DNA of 64,000 nt, taken from Taeniopygia guttata (Eukaryota; Chordata; Aves; Passeriformes; Estrildidae). Shown in pieces: positions 1 through 13,038 of this stretch. Under the pieces are notes generated by a model. It was not told the origin of the DNA, did no database searches, and worked only from the letters and a program-made list of their open reading frames with translations. Within the stretch, counting starts at the first letter, position 1. Every line of letters starts with the position of its first letter. Position numbers and translations under genes: made by a program. The stretch is from NCBI RefSeq assembly GCF_048771995.1, contig NC_133024.1:112852501-112916500 (forward strand), in the 5' to 3' direction.

Positions 1-208
1 CTTCAGAGACATAATCCATGCATGGCATTCTGTACCTGAGGGTTTGTGTGTCACTGTGAGCCCCCCAAGCAATCCCAGCTCTTCAGAGACATAATCCATG
101 CATGGCATTCTGGACCTGAGGGTTTGTGTGTCACTGTGAGCCCCCCAAGCAATCCCAGCTCTTCAGAGACATAATCCATGCATGGCATTCTGTACCTGAG
201 GGTTTGTG
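1..208. repeat. 80-bp tandem repeat, about 2.6 copies
   Basis: Units start at 1, 81 and 161, and the third breaks off after about 48 bases. Copies 1 and 2 differ by a single base in the parts I compared. Each unit contains the palindrome CCATGCATGG. The array starts at the window edge, so it may extend further left. The small open frame across it on the minus strand is a product of the repeat. Confidence 0.9.
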
Positions 209-2389
209 GCACCTCTGTGCTCATCATCTCCACCCCTGCTCAGCAAATAGGACTGGCAGGTGAGGGGGAACCCAACCTACCCTATAAGGACAAGAGTTGA
301 GTGGGGATAACTCTGCTTGCCTGGGACACACACGCTGACCTGAGGCCCTTCACTGCTGTCACCTTCCCCCTTTGATCTGTCACTGCACTTGTTATGGCAA
401 CCACCAGGGCTGTTGACAAGGGGAGTAAAACAATATTTTACCAAAACCACCCCAAAATAGCCTCCTCGCCATCACTCGAGACGCCCTTTCCCAACGCCAG
501 CTGTCATCTGCCCGTGGCAGGAAATGCTTCCTCCGGTGTGCTTTCCTCCTGAGGGACTGCGAGCTCCCAAACACGCCATTGTGCAGAGCAGGGATTCAAA
601 ACACAAAAGGCTAAAAACTGCACAGCATCCTGTCCTTGCTGTTCCTAAAGCAGAGTCCTTCTCTCGCTCCACGAGGTGCTGAGGGGCCTGCGGGACACGC
701 GCAGGTGCCTGGGCCGGCGCAGCGGAGTCACATCCCCAAGGATGAGTCCTGCACCAGAGAGGAACACGTGGAAAACAGAGCAGCTCACGGGGCTGAAATA
801 CCCCTCCCTGCCCCGAAAAAGAGGGAAATGGGATGTTGAATGATTTCCTTGCACAAGGGCTGCACGGCCTGCTGAGCTGAAGGGGAGAGAGACGCTGATG
901 ATTTATGGCGATTCCTCCCGGCAGACTGCCTCGCCAACTTCCAAAAAACACAGTCACACTGTCCTTCACTCTGCTGCCTTTACTGGCATCCTGCTCTAGG
1001 TTTGCTGTGGCAAAGGCCTTGGAAATTACTCCGTGTCCAGCCCTTTTGGAGAAGGGGCAGAGGTGGTGGGGCTGCAACGAATCGCAGCGGAGTCATCGGG
1101 AGCGCGAATGGCGTAAATGCCAGGAAATATCCTCCTGCTGCTTATATTTAGTTACTGATAAGGCTGCACCGACCCAGAGCGTGCTGTGCCCTCTCCTGTG
1201 CCTTTCCTGCCCGCTGAGGAGCCGGGGGATGCTTGTGCAAAGGTTTCACTGATGAAAAAGGAAATAATTTCTTGCTGCATGCCAAGGTTATAATTGTGGG
1301 GTGGGGGGGGGGGATTTGCGCAACTGGGAAGAACCTAGTCTTTCCTTCATCTCTCCTGAGGAAATTGAGAAGCTGCATTGCCAAATATCTGTTGGGAGAA
1401 TCAAGAGGAAGCAGAGGTGTTTATCCTCTGGAGGAAGTGGGAGGGCTCAGGGGTTGCAGCAGTGACATTATCTCAGTGCTGGCCATGCCTGGGGCCGTGC
1501 TGGGACTCTCATCCTGTTGTCTTGGAGGAGCAGGAAGCTTCCATCCCTAAGTCCTCTCTCCTGCTGGTGCCTATGGTGCACTGAGCCTCTGGGAGGTCAA
1601 AAACCCCGTGGGATCTTTTATTTTAACCTCTGCTTCAAAGACCATGTGTTTTACTGTGAGTTTGTGTGTGTGTCTTGCTTCTCAGCCATGCCCTCCACAG
1701 ACCCCTCATTCAGCTTTTCCTGTTGACCAAAGGTGTGATTTTTTTCTTCTGGATTAAAAAACAAAACCCAACCAAACAAAAACACCAACACATAAAAACC
1801 TCTCTATGTGTCTCACCCATTCCTACGTCAGGTCAATGGAAATGACTCTCTGAATTTAGTCAGCAATTCTGTTCAGGCTGTTCTACTATCCATAGTTTGG
1901 GGATTAATCTTATTATCCTGCTTTTTGTCTGCTCAGGAGCCGTATGTGGCTCCAGAGGTATATTATATCACATAATTAGCATATGGGGCATGTGGCATTC
2001 CTTTCCCAGGGGAAAAAATGACTTGTGCAATGTTGTATGTTGATTTAGTGCTTTCGGGGTTTCCAGGATTCACTTTGGGTTTTTTTTAATATTTTCATTC
2101 CTCTTGGTGTGTATATTAGAGGGTGACAAGGGCTCACAGCACGTGTGCCCAGGTGATTTCATGGTGCAGGACCAGCTTCCAGAGTTCCATTTTCTCCGGA
2201 ACAGAGGAATATTAAATTTACAGGGGGAGTTATTGGCAACAGTGAGGTCATTCTCCACCTCAAAACTTGAGGCAGAATGCAGAAATACGGGGCTAAGACC
2301 TGTGGCAAGTGAGTGGCCCCCCAATACTGCAAAGCAGAGTTGCCACAGCTTTCTCTTGCAGATGGTGTTCCCTTGGGCTTGATGGTTTT
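209..2389. other. Unique non-coding DNA
   Basis: I see no gene or recognisable interspersed repeat. A G-rich run (about 1298-1313) and short A/T-rich stretches are the only notable features. The short open frames on both strands overlap each other and show no recognisable protein family. Confidence 0.5.
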
Positions 2390-2390
2390 C

Positions 2391-2670
2391 ACAGGATCTC
2401 AGAATGGTTTGGGCTGGAAGGGACCTTAAAGCTCATCCAGTGCCACCCTTGCCATGGCAGGGACACCTCCCACTGTCCCAGGCTGCTCCAACCCCAGTGT
2501 CCAACCTGGCCTTGGGCACTGCCAGGGATCATGGGGCAGCTCTGGGCACCCTGTGCCAGGGCCTCGCTGCCATCACAAGGAAGAATTCTCACCTTAGATC
2601 CAGTCTAAACTTGCCTTCAGTCAGTTTGAAGCCATTCCCCTCGTGCTGTCACTCCATCCTCTTGTAAATA
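2391..2670 (-). mobile_element. CR1 LINE 3' fragment
   Basis: Reading on the plus strand, the reverse complement of the CR1 3' end starts with AGAATGGTTTGGGCTGGAAG and continues through the CCAGTGCCACC, GCCATGGCAGGGACACC and TCCAACCTGGCCTTGGGCAC blocks typical of avian CR1. It ends near TCTTGTAAAT. It is 5'-truncated, as most CR1 copies are. Confidence 0.9.
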
Positions 2671-2711
2671 CCTGGAGCTTTGTCTGAAATGCGCACAAAT
2701 CCCACAGATTG

Positions 2712-2854
2712 CACCTGGAGGTGGTTCAACCCCATATGGGATCTGGAGCAATCTGATCTAATGGAAGGTGACCCTGCCCATGGCATGGGGGTGTTATAGG
2801 ATCATCTGTAAGGCCCCTTCCAACCCAAACCATTCTGGGATTCTGGGATTCTAC
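2712..2854 (+). mobile_element. CR1 LINE 3' fragment with tail
   Basis: The fragment runs from GGAGCAATCTGATCTAATGG to CCTTCCAACCCAAACCATTC and ends in a short GGGATTCT repeat, the CR1 3' tail. It lies just after an oppositely oriented CR1, so the pair forms an inverted repeat over their shared 3' ends. Confidence 0.85.
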
Positions 2855-5810
2855 CCTGGATCAGAAATGTGTGCACACAAGGTGCTTTGCCCTCTGGCAG
2901 CTCTGCCAGCTCCTACAGAGCCTTTCGAGGAGAATTGAAGAGGCTTTTAAAGCATCTGCTCATTTACACATAAAATCAAATTACATAATTGTAGCTCCTT
3001 TCAGAGTCCAGGGAACACATCCACAGAGCAGCATGATTTGGCCTTTAAACAGGAGCACTTTCACTAAATTGAATGGTGCTGGAGTGGCAAAATCTGTTGT
3101 AAATAATTTATTGCACTTGTATAACCACGAGAAAGGAGAGCAGGAAGGAAAGGGCACCAGCATTTGCAGCCAGCCAGATTGGCATCAGCCCTGGAAATGG
3201 ATCTGAGCAGGGATCAGAATAAAACTGACAAAGGTTGTCCTTTGTGTATGCAAAATAACTAAAAAGGGGTGTAAACGCCATCCAAAATAAACAACAAATC
3301 TCGTTTTTCTTTCAGAGGCACCTCATGGTGAGGAGAGGGGCACTGAGGAAGCTGTGGGGCTGCCACAGCCCCCAGAGTGCCCTGGAGGGGCACAGGGTGA
3401 CAGGGACAACACTCTGGCCCACGAGAAGCATCCAGAAGAGGAATACTTACCAGCAGAGCCCCAAAAGACCAGAGTTGGCAAATGAACAACCTCTGGCCCA
3501 GGGAGATACAAACCCTGTCTGGACCCCTCTCATACTCTGGTCCCCATCGCTCCCTGTGCTGGGGGAAGCATCTCACAGGTCCCCCAGGTCCCTCCAGGTC
3601 CTTCCAGGTCCCTCCAGGTCCCCAGGCACTGCCAGCTGCAGCTCCTGGCACGTTCTGCATGGCCACATCCCTGGCCCAGCTGGGCTCGTTCTGTGCCAGC
3701 CACTCTGACTTCAGTCCCAGCCCATCAGCAGCGGGCACAGTCTTCAGAGACACCAACTTTTCCTTAAATCAAATCCACTTCCAAGGAAAGAAACAGCAGA
3801 AAACCTCATTCTGGTCCCTTCCTGAGGCCTGACCCTTCCCTGCTTCTGGAGAGGTCCATCCCATGGGATGGCAAAAGCAAACCCATCTCTTGCTTGTGCT
3901 TGCCCATCCTCACCTCCCACCTGAAAGGAGTTTTAGTTCCATAACGTTTTGTTCCCAAACTCTACTGATATCTAATTTTCAAGGCATTGGAGGCAAGACC
4001 TCTGAACCCAACAGCACTGCTTATGATATAACCTTAAATCACCTTATCCAGAAAACTGGAAGGTTATTTCCCTCTTTTTGTTTTCCCCAGAATAATTTAA
4101 AACATCCAATACCTATCCCTGGATCCAGATACAGTTTATACAGTTACTCCTAATAACCTTCATAAAGTCATTATGTTCATTACCTAATAACATATCGTTG
4201 TGAGTCATAAAGTTTATTTACATTAGATAGTTTTCCAGGTATGTGGAAAGCAGCTCAGTTCTGATAATCAAACAAATACTTCAAAATTCAGGAAGTTGAC
4301 CAGCGCACCAATTTTTATTTTATTTAATGAAGTGATACTCCTGCCAGGTCTGGGCTATTTCTCTGTACTTTACTGACTTGCAAGGGCAGTGTACTTTGTT
4401 CCTTTGTTCCCTTCATGCTACAGTAAGCAAAACCCTTCATGTTTTCTTTCCTCTTGGACCAAAAGGAGCCACCTGAGAGCTGCTCATGGTTTCAGAGGGA
4501 GCCCTCGGGAGGCTGGGGGTGACTGAGTTCACTTCACATCAGCACTGCTTGTGCTGTCCCATGTGGGTTAGCACAAGTCCTGAAGTCACCCTCGGGTCAC
4601 AGGTGACGTGCCAGGGGCTGTGCTGTACCTCAGCACCCAGGAACACTCAAAAGGGACCTGTCCTTGTCCCAGCAGGGATCCTGAGCAGCCCTGCACGGGC
4701 CAGGTGATGCTTTGGGAAGGCTGAGCTGGAGCAGAGGCTGGGCAGAGCTACAGAATAAATTCGGGATTTATTCAAGGATCTCCTCCATGGATCCACCTTG
4801 GGCAGCACCAGAGCCCAGCCAGGTCTGCACCCAAATGACCCAAAATGGCCCCAAAATGCACGAGCGCTCCCGGGGCTCTCCCTGGGATCAGTTCTGCTCC
4901 ATTGGCACCTTGGAGTTCATTGTCCCATTCCAGCTTTAGCCCAGGCAGTCCCACCCTGCTTGTTTTTCTCTCTCCAGCCCACGCTGTTTGTGCTCCTGGG
5001 CTGAGATTTGGATCATTTGTCCTTGGTGCCCAGCTGGAGCAGGAATTGTTTTGTCTCCCTGCTCTGTGCACAGAGCTCACCATCCCCTGATGTGAAGCTC
5101 AGACCCACAGACTAAAGCAGCACAGAATGTGAAAAATAGAAAAGCTCAAACCTGAGGCATCAGGGGGCAGAGCATGGCCTGACACAGCTCATGTGGTGTT
5201 GGGTCACCTCAGGCTGCTGATCTCATTTCTTTGCCTTTGGGTTGATAGGAAGGATTTGCAAATAAGGCAAACCTGCCTGGAAATAGACACCAAGGTTCTG
5301 TTCTGAGCTCTGCCACAGACTTCCTGAGACAGCGTGGGAAAGCCACTCCATCTCCTCGTGCTGGGATGGGGAGGGAGAGGGAATCTCTCATTTCTTCCTC
5401 CCTTTGTTCATCTCATCCTTTAAGACTTAATGGCTGCCTCTCAGTGGATGAGTATCCTGACTTTGGCCACAGCCTTTAGGTTTTACTTTAAAATAGACAA
5501 TGAATAGTAATAAAAGCAGCCATTAAATTGCTATCACCAGATAGGAATCAAAAAGAAATTAAACAAATGGCATACAGCTGAATTTTGTTAGCTCTCTAGG
5601 TTTTGTGGAGCTCTTATGGCAGGTAAGTGTGGCAGGTTATTGTCATGGCACTAGAAGTCTCACTAATATTTGGGTTTTTTTGAAAACTTCATGTTCCAGA
5701 GTCAGGTGGTTATAGCTGAGTCTCACTTCCCACTGAAAACCAAGTTTTTCTGCTTTTAATGGCCCACAGAAAAGCTTTAGAATATTATTCTGGGAGGATG
5801 GGAGAGAGGT
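2855..5810. other. Unique non-coding DNA
   Basis: No gene is supported. The stretch contains a small 10-bp tandem repeat (3576-3625, listed separately) and otherwise unremarkable sequence. The 165-residue minus-strand frame near 3.3-3.75 kb overlaps that repeat and resembles no family I know. Confidence 0.5.
3576..3625. repeat. Short 10-bp tandem repeat
   Basis: Five consecutive near-identical units of the form CAGGTCCCTC. Confidence 0.85.
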
Positions 5811-6337
<527 letters not shown>

Positions 6338-9087
6338 GAGAAAATTGTTTTGTATAAGGTCTTATGATGTTTATGCCAGCCCTAAGAACTTCAGTGGGCT
6401 GATTCGTGGTTTCTGAATGGATATCTTTGGCAGCACAGGAATCTTACTTAAGACTCTAAACAATTATGTTCTGAGTCTCCAAATAAAATGGTTGTGCTTT
6501 AACAACAGTGGAAAAGTGAAAGGTTTGGCTTCTTTCCCTTTTGGATTAACAATGGCATGAATGGAAAACTGGTGCTGTGTGCTGCACTGATAAAAAGAGC
6601 AAACAGATTTGTCTCTTGCAGTGCTGGAGCACATCAGCCACGAGGACCTGAGGCAGATTTCATCTCACCCTGCTGGCCTGGGGATAGGTTGTGTTGTTTT
6701 TGCCAAAAGTGTTTCTTCTCTAAGCTAAGAGATGCCACTCTCATTAGTTTTGAAGACCTCCTCTTCTTTTAGTGTAGCAGTGGAAGATCACTCTCCCCCA
6801 GCCAGACTGGGACAAATCCCAGCCCAGGGCATAGTTTAGGTATCACAAAGAGGCAAAAAGTCACAATAACTGTTAAATATCCTTTGCTCCCCACAAGCAG
6901 AGCACTCAGTGGATCTTGTTCAGCATAAGAATTAGAAAATCAGAAGCCTCACACAGACTGTTTTCAGGGTTCAATGCAAGGTCTTCTGGCCATCCTGTGG
7001 AAACCAATGGATGTGGAGAGGATGCTCCATGTCCTGCTTTGCTTCCCATGTGCCCCAAATCTGATGAGAGCAGCTCTTTCACTAAGATCCCCCATCAGGC
7101 AAATCCATGAATTTTCCACTCCTCAATTATGACCATGAACCCTAGTCCCAGGTCAGCTTCGAGCCACAAACCAAATCTAAACTTATCTGGATGCAGACCC
7201 AGCCCCTTCCCCCCCCTCTTGGAACACGCAGGAATTCTACAGGCGAATTTTGGAATTTTCCATGGTCTGTGATAGTCTCTGTGGAGCAGCAGTGTGGGCA
7301 AAGCAAGCACGGAACAGGGGCTGTGGAGGCCCAGAGGAGTGGAAGCAATAGTTTGCTTTGTGGGTAATACCTTGGAAGTCCACGAGGCTTTTCCCTCTCT
7401 AGGGAAAACATGGGAAATCAGTGGTGGAATCTGTGTCTGTAACATTCTGTAAGGGCAGGGCTCAGCAAATGAGGCTGAACACCTGAGGGGCTGTGCTGAG
7501 ACCCTTGGAGCTTCTGTTTTCTTCAGGTTTGAAACCTGAGGGAGGAAAAAAAAGGGAATGTCAGCAATATCTGCCCGATGTTTCCATCCTTTGGATTGTC
7601 TGCCTCCTGGGGGAGTTTGCCCTGTGCACATTTTAAGTAGAGCAAAGCATCCCCAGTGTGTGAAAACTCAGCCCTGCTCAAAGCTTGCACAAAAGGCTTC
7701 CCCCAGCTGCTGGAGATCAGCAAATCCCTGTGGCTGAGCCCTTCCAGGTGGGCTGAGTGACCAGGAATGTCCCTTTTACCATGAATCCTCAGCTCTTTGT
7801 AACCTAAATGTCCCTTGGAGTGTGTTATTTCCTGAACATATTTTGCAAAACTGTCAGACTTCAGATGTGCAAGCACATAAAAAACCCAGTGGCAGGGTTG
7901 GCTTGAGAAGCCCTGGGTGACTTTGCCCTGACATATATTCCAATTAAACACCACAAATGTTCAAATTCTTTGGCTGCTTTCAGGTCTTTACCTGCCTTCA
8001 GATCTGGATCAGACCAGAGCTGCTTGGGAGTGATTTTCCTTTATCAGCTCCTTTCCAGGTAATTTACCAGCAGTCCAAGCTGCATGTTTACTGTGAAGAG
8101 TAGAAACCCCATCTTTCAGATAAGATTACTCTCCTCCAAGTAAATATTGGGCAGAACACAAGGAAGGGATGAAAAGTGCAGACAAAATGGAAAGGAAATG
8201 GCTGATCAGGCTGTTAGAGAGTTAGTTTAGGTTGATGTACCTTTGGAATTGGTTAGAAATGAGATTAGGACAAATTTCTCCCAATTTTGCCCTAATCCAG
8301 GACAAGTGAGAAAGCAGTTCATGGCTTTGCAGGACCAAGGGCAACGCTCTGCATTGGCCTGTGATCCTTTCAAAGTGTTCACCTGCCAAGATTGGTAGAT
8401 TCAGACACTGAAAGATAATTTAGAAAGAATTTGGAGAGCTAAATGTGCCTGCTCACTGTGGCACCCAAAGCCTCCTGAACTGAAAAATCAAAGCTGTAAA
8501 ATCCTTTACTCTGTGGAGGGGATGCTGCTCTGATGGGAGACAGACACCAGGCTTGCCCACCGCTCCCTTAGAGGAACTTTTGGAGGAGCAAACACTTGTA
8601 ACAAGCTCTTTGTTGCTGGAAGAGTGCAGAACCTGGGAGAGAGACAAAAGGATGATGAGCTGCATCAGCTGAAAACCTGGGTGCTGCTTTTCCATGTGGT
8701 GCTCAGCTCCCCTGGTGACAGACACGTTATAAATACCTCAAGACAGACCCATTTCAGAGGGGTGTCTGCAGCTGTGGGGAAGCTGCAGATTGGAAATTCC
8801 AACTGACTTGTCAAAGGCATGAAAAATATTTCCCAAAGCCACTCTGCGCTCAGGGGGCTTTTCTTGAGCTGAGGCTTCACTGGTCTTCAGCACTCTGCTG
8901 TTAGAAAGGCTTGTGAGGGCTGCATTCAGCCCAAAAATTAATTAGTGCTGGAGTGAAAGCTGGGGTGATGTGAAGCTTGCTCTTGGAGCAAAACAATCAG
9001 ACTGGTGGAGAATTGATGGTGGTTAAAGAGGTGTTTGGTGCTGTCATGGGGTTGTGGAATGGGGGGTCAGTAGCAAAAGCCTTCATT
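6338..9087. other. Unique non-coding DNA
   Basis: No gene or clear repeat was recognised. The overlapping minus-strand frames at about 7.1-7.95 kb have no recognisable domains and no matching splice or start context that I can defend. Confidence 0.5.
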
Positions 9088-9385
9088 GAATCACAGAATG
9101 CCCTGAGCTGGAACAGACCCCCAGGGATCCCCCAGTGCCACCCCTGCCCTGCCCAGACCCCAAAATCCCACCCTGGGCATCCCTGGCAGCGCTGGCCAAA
9201 GGCTCCTGCAGCTCTGGCAGCCTCGGGGCCGTGCCCATTCCCTGGGCAGTGCCAGCACCTTTTTGGGGGAAGAACCTTTCCCTAAAACCCAACCTAAACC
9301 TCCCCAGACACAGCTCCAGCTGCTCCCTCAGGTCTTGCCACAGGTCACACAGGGAAGAGATCAGTGCCTGTCCCTCCTCCTCCTC
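9088..9385 (-). mobile_element. Diverged CR1 LINE 3' fragment
   Basis: The plus strand begins TTGAATCACAGAATGCCCTG, then GGAACAGACCCCCAGGGATC and CCAGTGCCACCCCTGCCC. It continues through the AAACCCAACCTAAACCTCCC block that corresponds to the TCTAAACCT motif of CR1. Confidence 0.75.
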
Positions 9386-9494
9386 TCTCGAGGAAGGTGT
9401 GGACTGGGATGAGGTACCTGAGCACTCCACCAAATGTGCTTGTAGGGTTTAAATCCCCCTTGTGCAGGTAGATCCTCCCTGGAAGAGCCCAAGT

Positions 9495-10140
9495 GCAGCT
9501 GGGATGGGCTCTGAGCAGCCTGGTCTGTGGGAAGCTGTCCCTACCTGTGGCAGGCAGCAGGAGCTGTGCTGGTGTGGTTATTTCAGTCCCAGGACTGCTG
9601 GGCTACGTCCTTTGAGCTTTATTTGTAGCATCAGCTTCATTACATGGTTGAGATAACAGGAAGATGGTAAAGCTCACGTGTAGCCAGTAGCAGCTAAAGA
9701 TTGTTTTGTTACAGACTACTTCAAAAACTTTCTGGCTAATTGCTATTGTTAAAGCTTACAGATGATAGTTTTAGCTAATTACTAAAAGTACACCTACATT
9801 TATTTCACACAATGTTTGTCTTTTTTCTATTCAAGTACACAATACTTCATTATTAAGCTTAAAACCTTCTACTATCTTACTAATATATTTTCTTGCGGTC
9901 TTAAAATCTATCTTAGCTAAGCCTAAGACTCAAGTTATTGTTTAATGTCTTTGTTTACCATACCATTATAGCTTTTTTTACTTTCAAACTTTACAGCTAC
10001 AACTAGTTCTAAGTTTTCTGTTCTTTCTGTTTCTGAGGCCTGTTTTCTCAGCCTTCAAAAAATCTTCTTGCTTTTACTATTTCCCACGTGAACTAGATTG
10101 TCTTCAAGGCTCCTTCCAACCCCAAGCATTTTGGGATATG
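9495..10140 (+). mobile_element. CR1 LINE 3' fragment split by an LTR insertion
   Basis: The left part (about 9495-9574) carries GGGCTCTGAGCAGCCTGGTC and the CCCTACCTGTGGCAGG block. The right part (10087-10140) resumes with GAACTAGATTGTCTTCAAGG and CTCCTTCCAACCCCAAGCAT, the normal continuation of CR1. The LTR at 9575-10086 sits between them. Confidence 0.7.
9575..10086 (-). mobile_element. Solo endogenous-retrovirus LTR (fossil)
   Basis: This is an AT-rich stretch of about 510 bases bounded by TG...CA. On the minus strand it carries an AATAAA polyadenylation signal (9623-9618) followed by a short GC-richer U5-like end. I infer the ends from the break in the surrounding CR1. The flanking four bases (GGTG and CGTG) match at three positions, which would suit an ERV1-type 4-bp target duplication but is weak. 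No internal retroviral genes flank it. It is younger than the CR1 it interrupts. Confidence 0.6.
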
Positions 10141-12869
10141 AAGATTATGTCAGAATTCCTGTCCCAGCCTAAAATCAGAGAGACTTCCACCTTCACTAGC
10201 ATGAGTTAAATCACTCCCAATACCATGTCTGAAGCATCCCCACACATTTTTTCCCATGCCTTTTGCTCCTGAAGGAGTGACCATCCCACCAAACCTGTGG
10301 TTGTCCATGTAGGTCCCTACCTCATGGGTGACAGAAATGTGATTTTATCCTGAACTGTAAATCTCCCCAGTCTAAAACCTTTCTGGGACACACTGACATT
10401 ACCCCAAATGCAATTGTGAAGGCTCTTAACAGCCTGAAAGCATTTTCATTTTGGAGAGAGAAGGATTTATCACCCTGAAGTTCCAGCAAGCTCAGTTCCA
10501 GGCAGTGCAATACCCAGGACACCCCCAAAGGCCAATTGTGCAAACAATGGGAAGAGAGGAAATGATGCTGGAGTTTTTGCCTTCCCCTCCACGAAGACAT
10601 GAATGAGAAATTTCAAGGCTGAATCATTTATTTCTGATAAGCCACTCTCTATTAATTAAACCTAATCACTCTAGCTTGGCTCCTGGTACAGCTGGTAAAT
10701 TGTTACCAGCTTGCTGATGATGGTGCTTATGAGAAAGAAATCAGGCCACATTTTTATTGGGGTTATCAGAGATTTGCACCCATCACTACCTTGTTCCTTC
10801 CTCCACCACAGATCCCTCACGTGCCAAGTACTACATTAACTATTTATGGGGTGGCTGTTGCCTGAAGGGGAAGAAATCTCAAAAAAAAAAAAAAAATTGT
10901 ATTGCTAGGTGTTTAACCTTAACATGAAATTAGAAGTGCTCTGCTTTAAAAATTCTGTTAGAACTTTTGGGGAAGATATCTTTATTTACAGAATTTAAAA
11001 AGAACTTGTTTACAGAAGAAAAGAGGTTCAATAAGTGCTTTTAGCAGGGTTTTTCCTCCTAGTTGGGCACTGGTGGTGCTTATATAAAACAAGAATGAAA
11101 TGGTGCAATATTCTTTTGCTTCCATTTTTCTGCAGTACCACAGAATTCCTCCTGTCCAGACACACATTACCATAAGATTTGCAAGTGCACTTGGGGGCCT
11201 GATTACATTCACTGCCTGCTCTTGCCAAAATGTAAAGTAAATTGTTTTCATATATATTTTATGTGTTCATAAAAAGCTATACTCTACTTGACATCTGTTA
11301 TCTGCATTAAGGCTTTTTGTTCAACTGGCCAAAAAGGAGATGGAAGTCCCTGGAGCATTTGATCCACCACAATCCACAGATGATGGTCATTTGTCGGGAT
11401 GCTAATATGAAAAAAAATCCAATAAAACAAACAATCAGCCCTTGGACTTAAATAAAACAGCAGAAAGGGGAAGAAATACCAGGCCCTCCTCCATGATGCT
11501 CTCCCATTTATTATTTTTGTCTGTGTGGTCTTATGATCATAAATGTTGCCATTACAGTCTCCACGACTTTCTTGCATCTATCACCAAGACCTTCTGGAAA
11601 AGGGAAGGCAAAATGCAGTTCTTTGGAGGTCCCCTCTGAATTCAGATGCCTGAACTGAAAATGAGCATTGAGCCAGCTCAGAATTGCTGCTACATTTACT
11701 AGAACCAGTAATGTCCAGAGTTATTTCCCCCCTGCTCTTTTACAAGTCACGTGGTCCCATTTCTCCTCCAACAAAACTCTGGATAAATGAAAACCAGACT
11801 CATAATCATACATTCAATTTTATTACCTTGCCACTGTGTGAACAGGACAGCTTCAGAGATTAAATGGCATTTTAGATAAGGAGAGTGAGCAAACCATAAC
11901 GGCTTCAACAACAGCGGCAAGAAAGAGGGAGCATTTAAATAAATGATTGTGGGCAAGAAGTATTTCATACAGTCAGAACATAATTGGGCCCATAACATGG
12001 CTGATACACTGATGGCCATGAAATTTTAATTACTTATGAGCCACTGAATGAATTATGCAGTCTCTGATCACTGCAGAATAAAGTTTATAGACCAGATTCA
12101 CTGCTGGCACAAGTAAATACAGCTACATTGGCTTCCATGGAGCTGCCATCATTTGTTCCAGCAGTGAGCTTGGCTCACCATCACTCCAGCGTGGATCCAG
12201 AGTCCCTTGAAGTCGGTGGAAAGCGGCCTTGACTTCAAGAGACTTTGGATCATGTCTGGGGTACTTTGTGTTTTGCCAACAGCTGAATTAGTCACAGATC
12301 CCCATGCACACACACGTGCGTTATGGTGACACGTAGTGACCCAGGGCTGGGACTGGAAATGCAACCCTAGCAGCAAACACTCTATTTCTGTAACCCAAAC
12401 CCACATTTGGAGCTGCTCCCCTCATATTTAGAACATTCCCACCCCCTGGTTTGTTTGTAGTTTAAATCCTTGGAGAATGTTGTTCCATCACCCCCTCAAA
12501 TCTCTCAGTAGCTGCCTGAAAATTGAAACTATTTTGGATGAAGCTTCATCAGAAAAGATATGGTTATAAATGAACATCTTCTTGCCCTGCACCAGCTGTC
12601 TGTTCCCTAAGCCTAACTGTGAGCACAATATTCCCAAGAAAGCTCTCCTCTGACACAAGTTAGGCAGGAGAAGGATGATGAAGGACAAGGTCACACATTT
12701 TTATGGCTGGCTGGTAGAAGAAAGTTGCTGAGCTTGCGCTTCTCAATCTGGACATCAAATGTTATCCTCAAATGCTGTCCAGCCTTAGAGAGGATCCATC
12801 TGAGCAATGCAGTGTCTCCAGTCACCACTGAACTACAAAAATCCAATGGAAGTTCAACAAACTAATAGT
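10141..12869. other. Repeat-poor non-coding DNA
   Basis: No gene was found. An A run lies at about 10881-10895. The parts at 10618-10860 and 11700-12070 are AT-rich and repeat-free, and could be conserved non-coding DNA; that is a guess without an alignment. Confidence 0.45.
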
Positions 12870-13038
12870 GAGGTCCCGGCACAGGGTGCCCAGAGCAGCT
12901 GTGGCTGCCCCTGGATCCCTGGCAGTGCCCAAGGCCAGGTTGGACACTGGGCTTGGAGCAGCCTGGGACATTGGGAGGTGTCCCTGCCATGGCAGAGGTG
13001 GGAACTAAATGATCTGCAAGGCCCCTGGAAGAGATAAA
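12870..13038 (+). mobile_element. CR1 LINE 3' fragment
   Basis: The fragment shows CACAGGGTGCCCAGAGCAGC, CTGTGGCTGCCCCTGGATCC and CCAAGGCCAGGTTGGACACT in order, then the GTGTCCCTGCCATGGCAG block. It lacks the usual ATTCTATG tail. Confidence 0.88.

Noticed and set aside
9575-10140. A complete provirus around the LTRs (here, 24.5 kb and 49.7 kb)
   Set aside because: Each LTR is alone with host DNA directly on both sides, and no internal retroviral region or second LTR in the same orientation lies nearby.
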